Below are positions 43,266-53,866 of a DNA stretch of 64,000 bases, piece after piece; position 1 is the stretch's first letter, and each line of letters starts with the position of its first letter. Source of the stretch: Aurifilum marmelostoma (taxonomy: Eukaryota; Ascomycota; Sordariomycetes; Diaporthales; Cryphonectriaceae); NCBI GenBank assembly GCA_027559495.1, contig JAMXSV010000017.1, forward strand, positions 930,001 through 994,000, given 5' to 3'. Both the position numbers and the translations under genes were made by a program. Under the pieces are notes generated by a model. The model was not told where the DNA came from. It made no database searches and was given only the letters and a program-made list of their open reading frames with translations.

Positions 43266-43894
43266 CTAGTCATACCGCTCCTCGTCACGACCCTGATCAT
43301 AGCTCGCCTCCATACTGTCGCCAAACTCCGCGACGTCGTCCCCGAACCGCTCCACCTTGCCCACCCCCTCGCCTACCCAGCCAGCCACGTCCTCAGGGGC
43401 GTCCTCCACGGCGTCGACGGTCTCATCCCACCCGTGCTCAACCTTGTCCTCGGCGCGGTCGAAGTCGTCCTCGACGCGATCGGGCACAGACTCCACTGCG
43501 CCAACGGCCTCGCCAGTCCAGCGGGCTGCGTCCTCAGGGAGGTCCTCGACGTCCTGGACGCCGTCGTCCCACTTGCGCTCGACGCGCTCTTCTGCGCGAC
43601 CAAAGTCCTCGGCTTGGTGTCGCTGATTAGCCGAAAAGTTACAAGAAAAGGGCTCAGCGTTTCTTTTTTTCATTAATTTCTTTTACATTATTATTACTTA
43701 CCAGCTTCCTCGAACACGGGCTTCTCGAAGCTGCGCTCGCCGGTGGCCTCGTTGATGAAGATCCAGCGGCCTGCCTCGTCGTCCCAGCGCGTCACCCATG
43801 GGGGCTGCACGTAGGGCGGATCCATGGGCGCCTCGTTGCGGCCGTCGATGTTGTTGCCGACGACCTCCTCGATGATTTCGCCGATGAAACTCAT
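43266..43894 (-). CDS. WW-domain protein with tandem acidic helical repeats
   Basis: 179 aa from exon 1 (43894-43702) and exon 2 (43612-43266). Exon 1 carries a compact N-terminus (MSFIGEIIEEVVGNN) and a WW domain of the atypical kind: PPWVTRWDDEAGRWIFINEA then TGERSFEKP, where the first Trp, the aromatic pair and the terminal Pro are present but the second signature Trp is Phe. Exon 2 is strongly acidic and consists of two similar units of about 46 residues (RAEERVERKWDDGVQDVEDL... and RAEDKVEHGWDETVDAVEDA...), predicted amphipathic helices. The acceptor CAAG was chosen because the stronger-looking CAG 8 bases upstream would put the frame into an Arg/Ser-rich reading. WW domains bind proline-rich ligands; the cellular role is not known to me. 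Confidence 0.78.
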
Positions 43895-46800
43895 GGTTGA
43901 CTGCTTGGCTGCGGATCGGTTGTTCTCAAACGGATTGTCTTTGTCGTTCTTTGCGTCTTGTGTGTGTTGGTCTGTATCCCTAAAAGGTAGAAGGCGAACG
44001 ATAGATATAAGTAGAGGCAAGAGGAGCGAGACAGTACTCAGTTCTAGCTGAAACCTCAGCAACCAAGTAGTATTTGTATTATGTACTACTGCACACTCGT
44101 TTGTTTACCCGCCCCTCCAGATACAGTTACATTTATGGTTACACGCGCAGTGGCCAACTCAGCAAGAAAGATCGTGTCACCTCCACCAGCCAGTCAGCAA
44201 GCCACCGGACCGCCAACACGCCGCAGGACCTCGGCGCAAATGAGGGCGCCGCATATCTTGTCGTGGAGGAGAAAGCGATTCGCCCATGGCGCAGAGCGAG
44301 GCTCGCTTGCTCCATTTCATTGGGCCCTGAAACGCAGGCGATGGGAGGAGGGGGACGGGGGAAAGTCAGGGAGAGCAGCACCGCCCTTCTCGGTGGATTG
44401 AATGCCTGTACAGTAAGTAGTGCGTGCTTGGGCCGGAGGGATTCCTCGCCAATGGGACGCGCAGCAATTAGAGATAGCATTAAAATGGCCTGATTACATA
44501 AGCCAAACTGCGGACTCTCACTCTAGAGTGGTAGGTACATAGTACAGTACTACCACTGTCCAGGAGAGCAGGGTGAAAGCAACAACTGCCAGCACAAGGA
44601 CCCCTATAATGACGACAAAGTCAGCTGAGGGCCCCATGTTACGGCACATTGTCCATTTGGTTTTCTCAATCCACTGTCTAGCCAACCTCATCATCGAGTG
44701 ACGTCTTGTCTTTTGGCTGGTCCCAAAGCACTTCCCGTCTCAGAGGTTCAGAGGGGTCATGCGCCCCGTTTTAGTGAAAGGGGGGCGAGGCGGCTGCTTC
44801 TGTTTTGGCGCATCGATCAAACATCTAGAAGGCCATTCTCGAAGCCAAGGATGTCTGCTGCATTTTACGTCTTTTCTTTGTCCAACAAGGAATCACACAA
44901 GCCTTTGCTTTGTGTGTCTTGAGCTGTTCAGGGTAGCAACAGCCATCCAGGCGGGCGTGATAACGAAGCGCGCCCGTAACAAAGGCGATGACGTGCTGGC
45001 ACTGTGTTGTGTGCTGTGCATAGTATTGGTAGTGTTCCTATTCTTAGGAGGGTTTGATGGCCTGTCTTAAGGCCTGCCAACACGGCCTGGCTACACCCAA
45101 CCAGAGGTCATGTATCACTCTCGGCTCACCGGCTGCAGTCTGGCGGATGAGCCATTTGCCGCGACTCCCTGTGACGGATCGAACTCGCGAGTTCTTATTC
45201 GTAATCTACAGAGGACGATGAGGCCAGTGAGTGAGTGCATGTTAGCCATTGGATGCTCCACAAGATAAGTACATAAGTAGATCAAGCCGGGGAGTAACAA
45301 GACCCCGCAGTCACAGCGGCTCAGCAATGCACAGCACAAGTGGGACTGCCCCTCGAAATATGTGTACGAAGTAGCCCGGGGGGGGGGGGGGAGGCAAACA
45401 ATCTGCTATGGCACACCGATGAGCCTGTTTCACATGCACTGGCTCACCAGCTGCATAAACTCTCTTGTCCAGGGATGGCCAAGCACCACGACATAGGCCA
45501 TATCTGTCTTTCCTGATTTGCAGAAAGGCTCTGCTGAGCCTGCAGTGCAAGTGGCAGGGCTGAAATGTCTCGGCTGCAAGCCCCGGACTTTCATTATCAT
45601 CATCGATTGCATGAATGGCGTATGGAGTGGTGCAACTTCCTTACCCGTCCCGCCTCGCAGACGAGCGAGAAGAGGACGGACATCGATTACAGTGCAGCGT
45701 AATCGGAAATTGGCATCGAAAAGGAACCGGGAAACTAAGGAATCGCATTACAGTGTAATGAGCACAATCAGTCGTCTCACGCCTCTCCGCCAGGGCCGAG
45801 GGGTACCGGCTAGTGACTACGTACTATTTGCTAGTAGATAGATCCAGTCCAGGGGATCTGGGGGGCCCCGTGACAGGTACTCATGTGGCTGTTGGCCCAT
45901 CATCCCAGCACGTCCCAGAAGGGGGGGTTAGGGGGTGGATTCGTCATTGCCAGCGCCCTGTACTAACTAGAGTGCCAGCGCCACAACCACTGGCACACAG
46001 AGAGAAGAGAGGGCCCTTCAGGCCCTCGGAACCAGATCCAGCCAGAAATAGCAAGTACTTGGCAGTATGTCTGACAAACAGGATCTCCCCTTACGTGTGG
46101 CACCGTGATGCAGTGACAGGCTCACAGCTGGCCACAGCAACAACACGGCCCCCTTCCTTCAAGGGCCCGAGGGTCACCGATGAGGAGGGGGGGGGGGTGC
46201 GCGTGGGCTGAACCAAGGGGAATGAGAGGCTGGACCGGGCTCAGGCTCTCTCTTCCAAGGTTGGGACCCAGCAAATGACGAGACAGTAAGTAGTGGTACT
46301 CTGTAGTATACAGTGTCAACCGCTTCACCATTTCGGCAGACACGCATGTCACCAGCCCGGCGAGTTTCCAGCGCCTAGTGACTCAGATACCCCCGGCAAG
46401 AAGAGAACGAGGTCATCCATCCTGTCTCACGCGGCCGCTCCGCCCAGACAGGAGGACAGGCACACCACAGAGATGACCCCTGCTCAGCCTTGATCACATC
46501 CCCAAACTGATAAGCTCAACACCGTCATCCCGACGATGACCCTGATAAGATCACCTAGAGAGAGAGAGAGAATGCCGCAGTCTATATACAAAGAGCTTAC
46601 GCGCTTGCCTGCTCATCCCATGGTCTCTGCGATTCTCCCATACAGACAGATAACTGCAAACTCTCAGAAAACAACCTCTTCATCATCAATACTTTTGTTG
46701 GGCCTTTCTATCTCGCACTTCTGGCCCTGTCTCGGTATCGCCTAGACACCTTCTCCACCACTTGTCATCCTCACTAAGTTGTGACCTTTGTACCCTTTGT

Positions 46801-47345
46801 CCGTGACTCCTTTGTCTGAGTCACTCGGCAACTTAAATCCTCACAGCCTCGCTTGCCTCAGGCCGTGTTGCCCTCCGAACCTGCCTCTTTTCCACTTTTA
46901 CAAATTCCAGAGCGTCCCCGCGCCCACGCCTGCCTTCTTTCCGGGATTAGAGATCACGCCGAGCATCTGCAAGAGCCACTGAGCGGTCCTTGCCTCACTT
47001 CATCCCTCTTTCCCTCTCCTCGGGATCAGCAATCCAGTTGACTGACTACCTGCTCGTGTCATCATCACCTGCGCTCTCCACCAGCAGAGAGAAGTCCCCC
47101 TTTTCTGGTCTTTCTCCAGAACACTCCAGACCCTTCTTCCATCTTTCGACTCTTTTATCATTTCCTCTCCATAGCAACCCACCTAAGGAACCACTATCCT
47201 TCTTCTGTACTCCTACAGGCAAAACACCTGGCCCACCTGCACGTATCGACATATCGTGTTCTGTCAACATCTCCAACGTCTTGATTCATCCAGGCATCGT
47301 TCTCTTTTTGCATCTTCCAAGAAGTCTCTTCACCACTTTCCAAAC
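43895..47345. other. 3.5-kb intergenic region
   Basis: No gene is supported. Contents: the WW gene promoter side; a degenerate tRNA-like B box near 45177-45186 (minus); G14 at 45378-45391; a G-run near 46187-46197; a short GA tract near 46559-46571; and from about 46500 a CT-rich stretch that is probably the 5' leader of the gene starting at 47346. Confidence 0.5.
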
Positions 47346-48080
47346 ATGGCTGCCGCTGCTCCCATCATCGAGTCCCCTGCCCAGTTCGACCGCGACCTCC
47401 GCAGCGCCAACCAGGAGTGGAAGCGCGAGAAGGACGCCAGCGTCAAGTGGTCGTACGGCACAACGAGGGATCTGCTGTGGGTGTCACTACCGTCACTTGA
47501 CGCGAAGGAGGATCCAAAGCACAAGACTCGGCCCCTGGGGAAGCCCAGCGACAAGTAAGTCTCTGCTTGTGGCCCAGAATCCTTCCAGCTCCCCCGTGCT
47601 TGAAACGAAGGGCTTTCTGACCCGAACCACTACAGCTCGGCTCCGATGAACAAGGCCAAGGGGAATATAAACAAGTACGCTCGTACAACCGGTCGGATAA
47701 GGGAGTACGGGAACAAGCACATCCGCTCCAAAGTGTCTGCTCAGGAGGAGATCGAGGAGGCGGCCAGCGCGTCCCGCTCTGTCCTTGACTATCTTCCGGC
47801 CAGTCCGCACCAGCAGAGGCCAAACCCCATGGACCAGGTCCTGTACAGCTTCGACCGTACCGACTCGCCTGGCCGGCCACTGACGCTGGAGATATTCGTC
47901 AAGACGACGGGCCGTGAGACGGAGAAGTTTGTGGAGAAGGAGTACGAAGTCATCGACACCAATGGTGACGCTCTCCGAGGCCGCAAGGCACGCCGCAACC
48001 TGCGTCAGGGTACGGCGGCAGATGCGAAGTCGGCGGGCGACGAGGTCGAGATCGATGAGGACGGTTTCGAGCTGGTCTGA
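47346..48080 (+). CDS. Conserved-looking protein of unknown function
   Basis: 217 aa from exons 47346-47554 and 47636-48080; the splice gives SDNSAPMNK across the junction. I do not recognise the family. It is soluble, with no signal peptide or TM segment. The N-terminal third is Trp/Lys-rich (SANQEWKREKDASVKWSYG), the middle has INKYARTTGRIREYGNKHI and QVLYSFDRTDSPGRPLTLEI, and the end is acidic (DEVEIDEDGFELV). Codon use and the intron look like those of neighbouring real genes, and the balanced composition suggests a constrained protein. The ATG sits in AACATGGCTGCC, a good fungal start context. No function is proposed. Confidence 0.82.
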
Positions 48081-49795
48081 GGGGCCACCGAGCCGCAGAC
48101 GATCACAAAGACCGACGCGATCGAGAAACAAGTGCTATTTCCATACGATGCGCGCGTGTGCTGTTGGATGGCTGATTCGTCCGGTTCGATCGTTCGTCTT
48201 CAGACCTTCTGCTCCTTCTTATTATCTCAACCTTCGCTCTCATCCGCCTCTTTTTGTATATCGCCTCGTCGACATTCTTAATACGCTTTGAAGTTCGCGT
48301 TTCTGCATAATCGTCTATTTGGTCGGTAGGAGTTTGGAAGACAGGGTCGTGGTCAGAAGCATTTATTTGTCCTGTCGCAGAAGTCGAAAGACGCTGGTGT
48401 TTCGGGTGATGGGAGACGATTGCATGTTGAGGAGACGGTCGAGAGATCCTGCTCAGCCTTTGATGATCTTGACTTGCATGCATGATCCACTCACCCTAGT
48501 GAGGAGCTTTTGAGCTATCTGGGCCGGCGTTCTTGATCAGCATGGAGGCATGCACGATTGATTACCTTCTTGCTACTGAGACAGCACTCTCAGTTGTCGC
48601 GTGGCCAACCTTTTTTGAGCACTGGTGTAGATTTGGATTGGATCGAAACATGATCAGATAGCACATATAGTCAGCGGCACAGTACAATCAAAGCGCATTG
48701 TCGCTGGTTGTCAAAGCGTGTGTCCCTTGTTCGTTTCGTCTTGCTCGATTGATTGTGAGGTAGTCAGGAGACAAAGTTCGTGGTTCTGTGGGAGGATCAG
48801 CTCCACATCGAGTTGCATTCGCTGCTTTGTGGCTTGCACGTGCCAATCCCCTGTCCTTTTGTTTCACCCTGAAAGAAGCCTTGCCTCCCTGCTTGAACAC
48901 AAGACACACTGCCAATCTCAACTACACGTAATTGCGAAAGTTGGTTGTACTATATGCCTCGTCTCAGCCCGATTGTCATCTACTATGCACTCACTTTCTC
49001 CGTATCCAAATTACTATTGTAGCCGGAGGGTGGCACTGCATAACTGGGGTGCCCTGACAGAAAGGGCAGTGCAGTGTAAACCCCGGCGGGTCCTACAGTA
49101 TTGGGTCCCTTGTCCCCAGACGGCGCCCGCCTAACCTCCCCCCCCCCTGTCCTGTCATTCTGATCTCACGATGTATACAAGTTGACTCAATCGGCATACA
49201 CGTCCCCTGTACCAACTAGAATGTGCCCCACTCATGATAGTGAGACTACTTGCTTCTAGGGACGAATTGTACCATTTAGGATTTTTCTTCTTCTTTTCTT
49301 TTCTTTTTTCTCCTTTGAGAGGAAATATACATTGAAACTGATTAAGAAGGGACTCTTCTTGGGGTAAAATGAATCCCATATATAAGTAAGTGAGGTAAGG
49401 TCTTCTGAGAATGGTCGTTCTGATCGAGCTCTCATTCATTTCCTGTTACATTTTCAGTTCATTCAGAGAGACAGAGGGAGGGAGTATCAAGGTGCCTCTC
49501 ATTCCGTCTTGTGACGATTGCGTTTTCTCTGAAATAAACATTTCACCACTTTGTTTTATTGTAACAGGCTACATTCTTCGTATCCTTGTCATTGTGTCGT
49601 CTTTGCAGCACCATTGGGCTAAACAGCTTCAACATCATCGCCATCGTCGCCATCATCGCTACATACTCGTTCGAAGAGACCTCGAAGGAAATACATTTTC
49701 TATAACGAATCTCGCCCCCTCCTACAGAACCAGTCCTCACACTTCAATCACCACATCATATCACAATTGAGAAGCAAGAGAGAAGAGAAACTATC
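48081..49795. other. 1.7-kb intergenic region
   Basis: Contains the 3' flank of the small conserved gene and the promoter of the 2H-EEP-NTase gene. A C9 run lies at about 49139-49147 and a T/C tract near 49285-49312. No ORF is supported. Confidence 0.55.
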
Positions 49796-52700
49796 ATGGC
49801 GGGCCTCGAACAGACAACAGCAACAGTGGCTACTGTGTCTCACGAGACCGCCCTTTGTATCATACCCCCAAGATATTTGTGGCCCAGGATCGGGCGCCTG
49901 AGGTCACGTTACGACAAGGCCTACGGCAAGTGGCCACCACATGTCAATATAATCTATCCCTTTGTCCAGGAAGATGCCCTTCCCCGGGCGGCAGAGCTGG
50001 TTCGATCTGCTGCGCACAGCCTGGCACCATTCCGAATACAGCTCGGTGCGGCGGATGTGTTCCGGCACCGGCACGACAACACAATCTTTCTATTTGATGA
50101 CAACGAGGGGAGGATGAGGCAACTAAGTGACCTGCGTCAGGCTGTCCTCTCAGCGCTGGGGCAGCAGAAGAGAGATGCTGGTGGCTACCGGATGCACATG
50201 AGTATTGGACAGAGCGAGGATGTCAACCAGTCGTGGCACCACTTCCTCCTTGAAAAGGCAAGACTCCTTCCTGGGGTCGAATGGGAGATTGACGAGCTTC
50301 ACCTCCTCGTGAGAGAACGGGTGCAGGTTGGAGGTTCGTTTTCGGCACAGATGAAGACATGGGCAACGATTTCTCTGAGAGATGGCAGCATCCACCAGCC
50401 CGCCTCGCCGCAAGCGTTTAAAGATGAGACATCACCGTCCCCAACGCTGGAGACTCCGTATATTTATGATGGAGGACAAGAGTGGAAGAGGATTTGCTCA
50501 GACAGACCCTTCCCAAAGGCAGAGAATGCCGACGTTTCTTGTACCTTGGCTGTGGCAACATACAACGTGCTGGCTGAGTTCCAGTGGCCGCCTCGGCAGA
50601 CGCGTTATCCGCTGCTCATCGACAATATTCTCTCAAAGAAGGCTAAGACCGATGTTCTGGCCCTGCAGGAAGTAACCGACGATTTCCTGTCCTACCTGCT
50701 GGCAAACCAAGACGTTAGAGAAGCCTTTCCCTTCTGCAGCCACGGTCCTCCATACCAAGAAGAAGTTGAGCCGCTCTCGAGTCATAACAACATTCTAGTC
50801 CTCAGCAGGTACTCTTTCGAATGGGAGAACGTACCATTCAACAGAGAGCACAAGAACGCTCTTGTCGTCAAGTTCCGGAGCCTTGGACAGTGGGATGATA
50901 CAGATTTCACACCTCTGATACTAGCCGTTGTCCATCTTACGCACGGCCTGAAAGATGGATCCATTGCCGCCAAGAAGTCAGAAGTCGACAAGATCCTGAA
51001 GCACTTGGCCCAAAACTACCCCAATCACCCGACCATTCTGGCAGGCGACTTCAACATCACCTCATCGGCCTACACGATCAACCAAGCCCTTGAGAAGAAT
51101 GCCGTCTCCGCACAGGCCGTCACACATCTTCGCAATCTCGACGCGACCTTTGTGCAGAACGGCTTCATCGATGCTTGGACAGTGTTCCAGCTAGAGAAGG
51201 GAATGGGACTGGGCGAGGAAGTCGTCGAGTCGGCTTTTGAAGGTGAGCAGGGTGCCACTTATGATCCGACTGTCAATGCATTGGCAGCAGAGATTGTGGG
51301 CAGTGGGTTTGGCATGCGTCCTCAGCGAATTGACAGGGTGCTGGTCAAGGGAGACGACTTCTTACATGTTCTGCATTTCAACAAGTTTGGCGATATTACC
51401 GCGGAGACTGACGGAGGAGACGTCTCCAACACCTTGTACGCCAGTGATCACTGGGGCATCCGGATTGTGCTGAAGCTTGGCTTGGAGGCGGAAAGCACAC
51501 TGTCAACAGGCCCTCAGCTTGTGCCTGTCCAACCAAGAACGGCTAAGGGTGCCCTGACAGACTCAGCAGCTCTGGAAAAGGTCTTGCGAGATGGTGGCGC
51601 TATTCCCTCCGATGAGGACATCGGAGGTCGGGCCGCTGCATTCCAACTGCTGAAGGACGTCATTCTCGACAGCACGCCTTCGGAATCGGTGCAGTCAGGC
51701 ACGCCTCTCATAGTTGTGCCTGTGGGATCATATGGTTTGGGCGTCTGGACGCTGTCCTCGGACATCGACTGCCTATGCATCGGGCCCTTCAGCGCCCCTA
51801 CCTTTTTTCCCTCGCGACGGAGAGACTGCGAATGGCTGCCGGCCGAGGTGTTAGGATCATACGCCGCGTCAAGGCAAACACGGGCACGATGCTGGAGCTG
51901 GATCTGCAGGGTGTCAGATTTGACCTCCAGTACGCGTCTGCCCACGCGGTTGCAGAAAATTGGCCTGCCGTACTCAAGTTCCCGGCCTCGCACACTGTCT
52001 GGCGTCTCTCGAGCAGCACGCTGTCGAAGCTGAAGGCCATCCGCGATCTTGATTATGTTCGGCATTCCGTTCCAGACATGACCAAGTTCGCTCTTGCACA
52101 TCGGCTGATCAAGATGTGGGCCACGAGCCGCGGCATATACACTGCAAAGTTTGGATACCTGGGCGGTATCCAGATCACGGTTCTCCTGGCGAGGGTGTAC
52201 AAAATCCTGGCGCGCGATGCACCTTTGTTGTCTGTTGCTGATGTGCTGGCAACATTTTTTCATCACTATGCCCACTTCGACTGGAAGCGGCATCTGGTCT
52301 TCGACCCGTTTTTCCACAAGATTTTAGGCTACAAGAGAACCGACCGTGAGCCTTTGGCCATTCTGGGGTACTTCCCGCCTGCTCTCAACACAAGCCTTGC
52401 TGCATCGACTCCATCAGTCCATACCATCGCAGCCGAGTTTGAGCGGGCTGCCAGACTTCTTTCCGAGCAGGAAGTCGACGGTATGGCCTGGTCCGAATTT
52501 GTCGACTCGGACGGGACCTCTGACTTCTTGCGGGGGTTCAAGAGCTATGTCAAAATTGACGTGCAGTTCTGGGGAGGAGCCCTCACCAAAGGCCGGGGGT
52601 TTGTTGGCTGGGTGGAGTCTCGATGTGTCTCGCTCCTTGTGGACCTGAACAAGCGCGCGCCAGCGCTGCATGCAAGGTTCTGGCCAGCTCGCTGGACGGA

Positions 52701-53445
52701 GAAGAGCGACGACACGTCTGCCCTCCATAGTGCTGCTGGTGACGAGGACGACTCCTCTTCTGGAGGAGACTACCAGGGCTGTTACCTGATTGGCCTGGAC
52801 AGGCTGAGAGAAGATGACTTGTCGACTGAGGATGAGAAGTTACTGTACAGCACACTGCTCTCTGTCCTCGGTCGTTTCGCAGAGCAGATCCGTGGTGATA
52901 CGAGACACTTTGATGCCCAATCCTCATGGATGAACGCCAGCGTCGTTAAGGCTACCGAGATCCAGTCGCTACTGGTCGATGGCCGCGAGTGGGGCGAATA
53001 TGCCACCGGGGATGACGACCAGTCTGACGACGAGGATGCAGAGGATGCAGCAGCAGCAGCAGCAGCAGCGCAGATTCAAAGCCTCGGGGACGGGTACGAT
53101 GACCAAGACTACTCCCTAAAGAAGAAGAAGCCCGCCAAGCCCCTCACCAACCAACCTCGCGCTGCAGTGGTGCCTAAGCCTGAAGGGGCGGGTAGGTTCC
53201 GCACTGCAGCCGACGTGCTGAACCGGTTGCGCTGGGACCCGTCGCTGGACAGCGCAGACCATGTTGTTGGCTACGAGGACAGGTTCCTGGGCGCTATGGA
53301 AAAGGCACTCGATGCGTGGAAGCTAGAGCAGACGCATGAGGAGTTTATCCCACAGCATCGGATCCTGTACTTCAAACGGAAGAGCGACGGGGTTGTGGTG
53401 TGGGAGAGGAGAACGAGAAAGGATCTACTGTTTGGGAGTGGATAA
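49796..53445 (+). CDS. Multidomain RNA-end-processing protein: 2H phosphoesterase + EEP nuclease/phosphatase + poly(A)-polymerase-like NTase + MJ1316 domain
   Basis: A single intronless gene of 1216 codons once a one-base break at 51803-51808 is allowed for. Residues about 15-200 form a 2H (LigT-like) domain with His49 (PPHVNIIYPF) and His134 (YRMHMSIGQ), though the first motif is HxN rather than HxT/S. Residues about 250-570 form an endonuclease/exonuclease/phosphatase fold with Asn257 (TYNVLAEF), Glu292 (LALQEV), Asp418/Asn420 (AGDFNITS) and Asp551-His552 (SDHWGI). From about 610 there is a nucleotidyltransferase: VPVGSYGLGVWTLSSDIDCL with Asp656/Asp658, and further Asp in VRFDLQYA, then a PAP-like helical part. 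An acidic/Ala linker precedes the MJ1316 (DUF504) C-terminus (LNRLRWDPSLD, GYEDRFLGAMEK, IPQHRILYFKRKSDG). By family this should act on 2',3'-cyclic phosphate or damaged RNA ends; the exact reaction is inferred. Confidence 0.9.
51803..51808 (+). other. T6 homopolymer at the frame break in the 2H-EEP-NTase gene
   Basis: Frame is 2 before and 1 after (positions mod 3). One more T would join SAPTFF to SLATERLRMAAGRG within the NTase domain. As written, the upstream frame runs to a stop at 52033 with unrelated Arg/Ser-rich residues. Confidence 0.85.
53042..53071 (+). repeat. GCA trinucleotide repeat encoding polyalanine
   Basis: GCA triplets encode a run of eight or nine Ala in the linker ahead of the MJ1316 domain; a likely length-variable, non-structured spacer. 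Confidence 0.8.
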
Positions 53446-53866
53446 TCAGTAGCGTGTGTGAGTGGGAATTGGAGCAGCCTAGCCAGGGGAGTAAGTAGGT
53501 AGTATTAAGTGTCTTTTTGGGACAAGAAGGGAAAAAAATAAAAAAATTAGAAGAAATGCACACGCTGCTGGTCAACCAAAACCCACACGACGTGGCCTTG
53601 CATCAGTGGTTGCAAATCGTTGAGGCAAACCCAATCATGTGGCGGTGCGTAGCCTATGGGGGATCCTGTTTTTCTCCCTCCCTATCTCTCTCTCGTTCCT
53701 TCCTGTGAAGTGTACTCTCTCTTTTGGAAACCCCCAACGACAATGTCTGCCCAGGGCAAAAAAAGAAACAACGTTATTCGCGTACCTTCCCTCAAAAGTT
53801 GAGTTATAGTGCGCCACACGCACACACGGCAGGAGCAAAAGCAAGCAAAAGCAGCAAGAGCCAGCC
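53446..53866. other. 421-bp spacer between the RNA-processing and HET genes
   Basis: Both genes are on the + strand, so this must hold the first gene's 3' end (an A-rich tract lies at 53531-53553) and the HET gene's promoter. Nothing else is visible. Confidence 0.6.

Noticed and set aside
45120..45250. tRNA-like sequence on the minus strand (B-box-like GAGTTCGATCC, with a segment recalling tRNA-Arg)
   Set aside because: The T stem does not pair, no D arm can be drawn and no oligo-T terminator is nearby; at most a relic.
46990..47649. 219-codon open frame overlapping the gene at 47346
   Set aside because: Ser/Pro/Leu-rich out-of-frame shadow of the CT-rich leader and of exon 1 of the real gene.
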